Part shown: in pieces, positions 57,610 to 64,000 of the stretch
Layout of the letters: each line of letters begins with the position of its first letter
Numbering within the stretch: the stretch's first letter is position 1
From: Sporobolomyces roseus
Taxonomy: Eukaryota > Basidiomycota > Microbotryomycetes > Sporidiobolales > Sporidiobolaceae
Reading direction: 5' to 3'
Assembly: GCA_016617785.1 (NCBI GenBank)
Contig: JADILM010000003.1
Coordinates: forward strand, 806,001 to 870,000
DNA: 64,000 nucleotides
The notes under the pieces: generated by a model
Databases searched by the model: none
The model's input: only the letters and a program-made list of their open reading frames with translations
Told to the model about the DNA's origin: nothing
Made by a program: the position numbers and the translations under genes

Positions 57610-58629
57610 TCAAGTAAAACTCAAATCGATTGATCCAGTCCATTCTTCCCCAGGTTCCAACGATACCCATTGACTAGTCTGACCCGGTTCCAAGCAAACA
57701 AATTTCCCTGCTCCTCCATCTTCCAAATCTTTCATTCCCTTTCCCTTTTCCATTCCAGGGTTCCACAACTATGTCCTCTCTCATCTCAATAAGCTCGTTC
57801 CCACGTATTGACAGGTAAGGGAGCAGGCTTACGACGACATCACATAAATTCTTTTTCCTCATTTCTACACCACCTCCTTCTCCCCAACTCAGTTTCAATC
57901 GATCACTAGCTCTCAAATAAACTCGATCTACTTCCCCACCAGGTCCATCTACGTAAACTTCTCGCCTCCTCTCTGTCTCCTCTGCACCTCCTAGGATCTT
58001 GTCTGTATACTTAAGGTTCTCGAGAGGGGTTACTTGAACTTGAGGAGGTGATACCGAGTCTGGTAAGCGGAAGTATGAGTGAAGGAGTGCTTGAAAGGGT
58101 AAAGGGGCTATGGCGGAGGAAGGGGAAGAGACTGAGAGTGAGAGGGAGAGACCAGAGGGAGAGAGGGAAACGGTATATTTTAGGAGGAAGGGGAGGGGGA
58201 ATAACGAGGAGATTTCAGAGGTTGGTTCGAGTTCTAGAGGAAGAGTGCGAGTTTTTAGTTGAGATAGTTTCAGTAGGGGAAGAGAGGGGGAGACTTACTG
58301 AATACAGCATGACAACCATTCTCTCCCTCACACTCTGACTCGCTCTCTACGAATTCCCAAACTGAGCTCCTTGCGAACCCATGTTGTTTCAATTTGTTGT
58401 ACAGCTCGTTTTGTTTGTTTGGAGGACCAAAGATGGGCCAACAGAGAGGGACTCCTCCTCTGATTGGAGTGAGATCCGAAGTTGAGAGGGAAGAGAGAGA
58501 GGAAGTGAAGAGTCGTTCGATCGAGGATTGAGTGTAGGAATAAACGGTCGCTCCTTTTAATGCGATTGAACAGGTACTGAATTGACCGAGAGAGAGATGG
58601 ATCGTGTCTTGATTGACTTGGATAGGCAT
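57610..58629 (-). CDS. Glucose-6-phosphate 1-epimerase (aldose-1-epimerase-like, YMR099C family)
   Basis: Read leftward from ATG 58629 (MPIQVNQDTIHLSLGQFSTC). Landmarks are TPIRGGVPLCWPIFGPP, LKQHGFARSSVWEF (the HGFAR catalytic motif), LPFLLKYTVSLSPSGLSLSL, PFQALLHSYFRLPD, and after an intron VVWNPGMEKGKGMKDLEDG, then KFVCLEPGQTSQWVSLEPGE, a typical end for this family. The stop is at 57610. Two introns fit (about 58310-58275 and 57840-57770). The enzyme interconverts alpha and beta anomers of hexose-6-phosphates in the cytosol. The gene sits between the two arms of the inverted duplication and is divergent from SWC4. Confidence 0.9.
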
Positions 58630-58929
58630 CTGCGGGAACGAGAGAGAGATCAGTCGAAAGTCGGACTCGAGAGGAAGAGACAACCGAGTGATTGATATAT
58701 CTAGAGAGTAACAGGAGCTTACTTGTGTATAGAGTAAGTAGTTGCGAGATGAGAGAGATCAAGAATCGAAATCAACTTGTTCTTCTACCACTCACTCGAA
58801 CTGCTCTAAATACACCATAGACACACTCGAGCATACTCTACAAGACTAGTGAACCGACCAATTCAACACAAGAGACTGATCTCGACCCTCTCACTCTCTT
58901 GATCAAACTCACATCTCCCCTCTCGAAAG

Positions 58930-60959
58930 ATGACCTCGAAAGATGTACGAGACATCCTACAACTCGGTTCGGCACCTTCCTCTGCCCCAATCAAACGTTC
59001 AGGTCCCCCCGTCCCCTCGACGACTAAACGACCCGATGGAATCACTCGAGAACTCTACGCACTCATAGGAGACAACGCACCTTCCTTAGCAATGCAACAA
59101 CAATCTTCTATTGTGAGACCAAAATTCGCACAACGTTTGAAAAAGGACGCGAATCAAGCAAAGAAGGATAAATTGAAAGAGAAAGGGAAAAAAGTAGAGT
59201 GGAAACAGGTAGGGTTTACCAACCCTAGTAGGAAACAAGGGAAAGCGAGGGAATTGGTCTTGAGGCATTGGGTGAAAGATGTACCCAAAGATTATCAGGA
59301 TGGTAAAATCGACAACAAGTTTGAGAAATTCGATACCAATTCATTCGTGTACAGCTATACGGACAAGGAGTACGACGATTGGTTGAAAGGTGAGTCACAA
59401 CCTCACCTCACAGCTCTCATGGATCAAGCTGAGATTCGGAGAGAGAGTATTCACAGTCGAGGGATGGAGTAAAGAAGAAACGGATGAACTGTTCAGATTA
59501 GCACACGAATACGATCTACGCTTCATAGTCATGTCGGACCGCTGGACTCTGACTCCCGAACGATCAGTCGACGTACGCTTTCTCTCTTCTATTCCCTTCC
59601 CTTCCCCTCACATCCCGTTCACTAATACGATTTACCTATTTCTAGATGTTGAAAGATCGCTATTACACAATCTGTCGAATCCTAACTGAAAAGCGACCTG
59701 ATCCACCCATCTCCCTCCCCGTACCCGACCCGAACGTGAACCCAGAAGATCAATTACGAGAACTACAAGAATCATTGATCAAAAAGAAACAAGAAACCAT
59801 TTCTTCCTACTCTTTCGATCTTTGTACGTCTCTCTCTCTTCCTCCTCTCTCTCCTCTTGTCCTCTCCCTTCTCCCTTCTTTGTATGCTGATTGGGGGTTT
59901 TGTTGGGGGAGGGTTTACAGCGAGAGAATTGGAAAGGAAATCTTATTTGAAAAGTTTATTATCCCGAACTCCTCAACAAATCGCCGAAGAAGATTTCCTC
60001 TACGTCGAATCACGTCGTCTCGAACAATCTTACCACAAGATAGTCGAGGAACGTCGAGAACTCTTGAAGATCTTGGGAGGTAGGGATGGAGTTGGAATGA
60101 ATATGAACGCCGCCGCGAATGGAGTCAATTCGTTGGGTGGTGGTGGGATTAAGGGACAAGGGGTACTGCAACAACAGGTTAGTAAGAAGAAGATGACGGG
60201 TTGGGAGTTTGAAGGTAATGGGAATGGGTTACCGGAAGGATGGGCTGGAGAGGGTAGTAAGAGGAAAGCTACGGCTGCTCAAGGTAAGCTTTCCACTCTT
60301 CAACCCTCTTTCTCTCCTCCTCACTGCACGTACTCGTGGAAGGGAAGGTCGCTATATCCGTTACTGACGAATCTCATTCTCTTTCTTCAGATGCCGCAAA
60401 TTGTATTGAACGACATCCAGCACCATCCGTCTCTGCTCCTAAATCCAACATGTGGCCATCAGTCGCACTCCGTTCCTCTCGTATCGCACCTGTGAAATCT
60501 GGAGTCGCCCAAAAAGTCTCGATTGCATTATCCGAACTAGGTTTATCAACCCAACTCATCATGCCGACGAGTAAGAACATTGCGAAATTGGATCAAGTAC
60601 AGAAGGAATTGAGTTTGATGGTCGAAGTGAAGAAAGGTTTGGATAGGTTGTTGCAAGAGGGTAGGACTTGGAGGAAAAAGAAGGATATTTTGTTGGGGAT
60701 CTCGACGGGTCAAGGGAGCGTTACTCCGGCTCCAGAGGGTGGGGAAGATAGGCAGGTCAAGATGGAGGAGGTTACGGGTGGGAACGAATCGATTGGTGGT
60801 GAGAGACAGAGGGTACGTTTCGAGTTTTCTTTGAATCAGTCGGATCTTTGTTCTCGTTGCTGATTGCCATTCCTCGTCGTACAGAATAAGAGAAGTGCCT
60901 CGGTAGCGTCCTCGGTGGCTTCGACTGCAGCTAGTACGAAGCGGGCGAGAAGGGAGTAG
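58930..60959 (+). CDS. SWC4: SWC4/DMAP1-like subunit of SWR1 and NuA4 complexes
   Basis: Starts MTSKDVRDILQLGSAPSSAP. A Lys-rich region KQGKARELVLRHWVKDVPKD leads to KFDTNSFVYSYTDKEYDDWL and the SANT-like DMAP1 domain (WSKEETDELFRLAHEYDLRF, then VMSDRW). After an intron come MLKDRYYTICRILTEKRPDP and a helix with RTPQQIAEEDFLYVESRRLE. Later exons carry the C-terminal YEATS-distal helices and MPTSKNIAKLDQVQKELSLM. The last exon ends KRARRE before the stop at 60957-60959. Swc4 bridges the SWR1 remodeller (H2A.Z deposition) and the NuA4 acetyltransferase; the ING-type gene in this window may act in the same complex. About five introns fit. Confidence 0.93.
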
Positions 60960-61261
60960 TCAATAGCGAGTGATTCAGTACTTCGGAGTAGGCGAGGATT
61001 CGGGATTGCGTTTGGTCTTCTCCATGTTGTATTCTGTGCAGATTAGCTTTTCGAATCGGGTTGTTCAGTGAGAGAAAGTGCGAGGTACGAGGTAAGCGAC
61101 GGAATGAATATTGACTTGATCTTGCGAAATCCGACTCGACAACAATTTTGGACCGTATTTCTCTTTTCTTCTCCCTCTCTTCACTCTCTCTCCCGCTTTT
61201 CTCTCGCTTCGGTCTCTCGATTGTTACAAAGCTCTCCTGTACTGTCTGGACTCGTACCAAG

Positions 61262-62789
61262 ATGCCGTAAGCTCCCCTTCTCGCTCTTCCAAAGTTGATC
61301 AACTCGTTTCAAAGTCTTTCTCCTCTTTACTGACTCTCTCTCTCTTGGTCTAGTACCAATCGAGATGCAGGTTTCACAGCAGCAGTCTGTTACCCTGCCC
61401 TCGTTCCTCAATCCACTCCCTCATCCTCTCCTCCAGTTTATCGCACGACAATTTCACCCGAATACGGTCTAGCTCGTCTGTCCCTCTCTCTCTCTCTCTC
61501 CTTGCTGTCCCTTTCTCCCTCACTGAACTGCCACTGATCAAGCTATAATAGATATCTCTCACACCGAGATCTCCTCATTCATCCTTCTCCCCTCTCCCTC
61601 CTTACCCGCTCGAATCTATTTCACACGAGACCTCGACCTCGTCCCTCTCGATCCACAATCCCAAGAACCCGAAGTGTATAGCGTATTCGTCGAATTGAAT
61701 GAGAATCGAGAGGTGAAGGAAAGGTTTGTCAAGAATTTCGCGGTGGGAAAAGGAGTCGAGAGTGAGAGTGAGGAGGAGGGAAAGAAGAGTTGGTTCATTG
61801 ATGGCAAGTTTGGAGGTGAGTCTCTCTCTCATGATCGATCATTCAGAGGTAGAATGAGGAGGAGAAGAGAAGGAGGGAAGGATCCAGTACTCGAGACTGA
61901 CGATTTCTGACAAGTTTGACGATGATAGGTGAACCAAAGGATTTGGGACAAATCAGATTCGCTTATATACAATTGACAATCTGCAAGAGTAGAGTCAAGT
62001 ACGGTGCTCCTCTAGGGTGAGTTACAACTTCCCTTTCCTTCTCTTGAGAACGAATTCTCGACTTTGCTTCGCTTTCCCCTCTTGATCGCTCTCCCTCGCT
62101 GATCAACCTCGCCTCTATTCATAAGGGATGGCTTGTTGGATCCAGGAATGATTTCAGAGATCGACGAACAAAACCCAATCTGCATCTTCAAATGGCATTT
62201 CGTTACTCGAGCTCAATTGACTCAACTAGGTCTTCTCGAACCCGGTAAGCTTCTCCCTCTCCTCAGTCCTTTTATGAAGACTGACTGTACGTCAAGAGAG
62301 CTTGCAGCCTCCCCACCACCTGAACTCTCGCATTCCCTCCCTCCTCCCTCTCCACTCGCACTCGATTTCCTTCGTCGTTCAAATGAACTCTTGATTTCCC
62401 TCTTAACGCTCGATCAAAAGAAACGATTCTGTGAGAAGTTGATGGGGTTCAAAGAGCTTGAAGCGGGTGATGGATTGCAGGTTGAGGAACCTGAGGGGAG
62501 GAGGGAATTGAGTAGATTCATGCAAAGACTCGCTGGGATGAAAGAGGGTGAAGAGACTGGGAGGAAAGAGGGTGAGGAGACTGGGAGGACAGGGGGAGAT
62601 ACGGGAACGGAGGGAATGGAGCAGGAAGGGGATGTACGAGATGGAGTCAAGGAAGAGGAGGGAGGGAAGGGGAAAGAAGATGGACAGATGGACAGTTCTG
62701 CGACGAGCGCTGAAGGTGGACAATCAGGGAGTGGAGATGGAACGACAGGAGTCACGGCCAGACGTCGTTCATTGAGGAACAAGGCATAG
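61262..62789 (+). CDS. Gene X, unrecognised protein (copy 2)
   Basis: Same structure as copy 1: a five-base first coding exon (ATGCC) at 61262, then MPTNRDAGFTAAVCYPALVP, ISSFILLPSPSLPARIYFTR, the intron after KFGG, EPKDLGQIRFAYIQLTICKS, EIDEQNPICIFKWHFVTRAQ, and a last exon ending RRRSLRNKA. Differences from copy 1 are scattered and mostly conservative (for example V to I, N to K, D to E). The acidic tail differs most, with a partly duplicated EEGEETGRK-like stretch. The open frame and all splice sites are kept. Upstream lies the SWC4 3' end and a CTTGCGAAATC motif at 61121-61131. No family was recognised. Confidence 0.72.
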
Positions 62790-63066
62790 AGTTAGGAGTG
62801 GAAATGAGTGGTCGCTTGTCGTTGAGGGAGGGAGTCGGATTTTGCCTATCTAGTTGATCTACTTTACCCTGTTATTGTCTCTGCTCGATCGAGTTGCCGT
62901 GACCTCCTATCCTGCCACGTTCAACGAATCTTGACTTTATCGAGAGTTTACAGATTCTTCGAAACGAAAGTTTCTCGCCAAAGTCAAACTCAAACTCTTC
63001 CTTTTTTCTTCCTCTCTCTCTGTCCTCCTTCCTTTCACTTCTCTCTCTCTCCTCCTAACTCTAGAG

Positions 63067-64000
63067 ATGATCACCCACTGTGGCTGGTCTGTTCAACTCT
63101 ACCTCCACAACACCAAGCTCACTCCTTTCGACGTTCAAACTGATTCCTTTTCTCCTTCTTCTCTGTTCGCTTCTTACGCTGTTCCTTCTCTCTCCCTCTC
63201 ACTCGGTACAGAATGGTACTTGATCTGGAGGGATGATCGACCACCCCAATCAAGTACAGCTAGTGTAGTTGGATTGGTACATCAATTCGAAGGTCAAACT
63301 TGTTCGAATGAAAACTCTCTCGTTGGGAGCTCAATCTCTCCTCAATCAACTCTGGGACTTTATCCGAGTGTGAAAGGAATCGTAAGGATGGGAATAGCTC
63401 CATTGAAATTACGATTGGTGTTGAGGGAGGGTCAAGCTAGTCCTGTTCTTTTGAAAGATTCGAAACTTCCTTTGGCTACTTTTGAATTGGTCATTTATCC
63501 TGAATCGGGTACGAAAGAGGATATAAACGGTCCTGTCAATCCACATGGTGAGCACTCCAATCCTCTCTCTCATTGCTCGTGGAGCTGATTCTCCCTCTTT
63601 TTATAGGTTCGCAATCTCAACTTCAGGAAGACTGCTCTGTTCCTCCTCCTCCTTCTGTTCTTCCTGCAGTCCAGACCGCACTCTACTCTCGATCCCCTCC
63701 TCAGCCCTCGACTTCCGCCGCAGCTCAACTCTCCGCCCTCTCTCTCGCTCTCTCTCAATCTCGTTCCGAGGTCTCCCAACTTTCCCTCTCCCTCGAGAAA
63801 GAGCAAAACAAGTCGAATTGTACTCTGTCCCTTTCTCCTCCGACTGACACTCACTGATCCCGGAGAGTGTGCAGATTTCGAAGATGCTGTTTCTACCCTC
63901 TATAACCGATTCTCACCTCTCGAAGAAGTCGAGTATTTGGATCATCGCTTGAGGAAAGAGTCGTTGGCTCCTCACATTCGAGTAGCTGTGGCGTTTGCGA
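63067..64000 (+). CDS. Gene W, unrecognised coiled-coil protein (copy 2, incomplete at window end)
   Basis: Starts MITHCGWSVQLYLHNTKLTP at 63067, nearly identical to copy 1 through the beta-rich domain (GTEWYLIWRDDRP, GIVRMGIAPLKLRLVLREGQ). The first intron (63548 to about 63606) and the second (about 63819-63873) use the same junctions as copy 1. The visible third exon reads FEDAVSTLYNRFSPLEEVEY, then LRKESLAPHIRVAVA, and is cut by the window end before the stop. No frameshift is seen. Family unknown; the two copies of the X-W pair imply linked function. Confidence 0.68.

Larger units (their letters stand above)
61248..64000 (+). repeat. Right arm of an inverted gene duplication (cut by window end)
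   Basis: Plus-strand partner of 54484-57342. It carries X copy 2 (61262-62789) and the first part of W copy 2 (from 63067). Similarity is strongest in coding exons, with several in-frame indels. The boundary at 61248 lies only 14 bases before the start codon, so the promoters of the two X copies are unrelated. The arm continues past the window end. Confidence 0.9.

Overview
The window is nuclear DNA of an intron-rich fungus, most likely a basidiomycete and perhaps a Pucciniomycotina or red-yeast-type lineage. Genes are close together and cut by many short introns of about 50-110 bases. Typical donors are GTRNGT, and acceptors are often TTTCGCAG or CTACAG. The gene content fits this (RNA polymerase I and III subunits, Sec9, SWC4, an ING-type PHD protein, a Pcl-type cyclin, a Rhodotorula-type epoxide hydrolase), but the exact taxon is inferred. 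No rRNA, tRNA, CRISPR array or complete transposon was recognised.

Layout. 0-11.3 kb: a roughly 770-base repeat occurs in inverted orientation at 446-1215 and 10093-10852. It flanks an M28 membrane protease, the twin-CX9C protein Cmc4, a penta-EF-hand protein and the exonuclease Rex4. 11.3-20.4 kb: a gene-poor stretch with an F-box protein, the mitochondrial P-loop NTPase Ind1 and a Pcl-type cyclin, separated by 1.8-2.7 kb of DNA without recognisable genes. 20.4-32.5 kb: an unknown basic protein, an F-box/WD40 protein, an RCC1-repeat protein, an unknown one-pass membrane protein, a probably GPI-anchored aspartic protease and the t-SNARE Sec9. 32.7-35.6 kb: a phenolic acid decarboxylase, in five or six short exons, divergent from an epoxide hydrolase. 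35.8-54.2 kb: RPA2, an ING/PHD protein, an EamA-type transporter, a secretory histidine phosphatase ending in KDEL, a J-domain protein, RPC37 and a large DENN-domain protein. 54.5-64 kb: a mirror-symmetric block.

The mirror block is the most unusual part. Two adjacent unknown genes, called X and W here, lie on the minus strand at 54.5-57.3 kb and again on the plus strand at 61.2-64.0 kb. Between the arms are a divergent glucose-6-phosphate 1-epimerase gene and a SWC4 gene. Both X copies and the visible part of both W copies keep their reading frames and splice sites, while the spacer between X and W has diverged. This suggests two selected copies of an undescribed two-gene module. The second copy of W runs off the window end.

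Functions that may go together: the decarboxylase and epoxide hydrolase share a 475-base divergent promoter and could handle plant phenolics and vinyl-arene epoxides. RPA2, RPC37, Rex4, ING and SWC4 serve transcription, rRNA processing and chromatin. Cmc4 and Ind1 are mitochondrial. Gene ends and introns were read from translations and splice consensus without transcripts; starts and small exons are the least certain parts.
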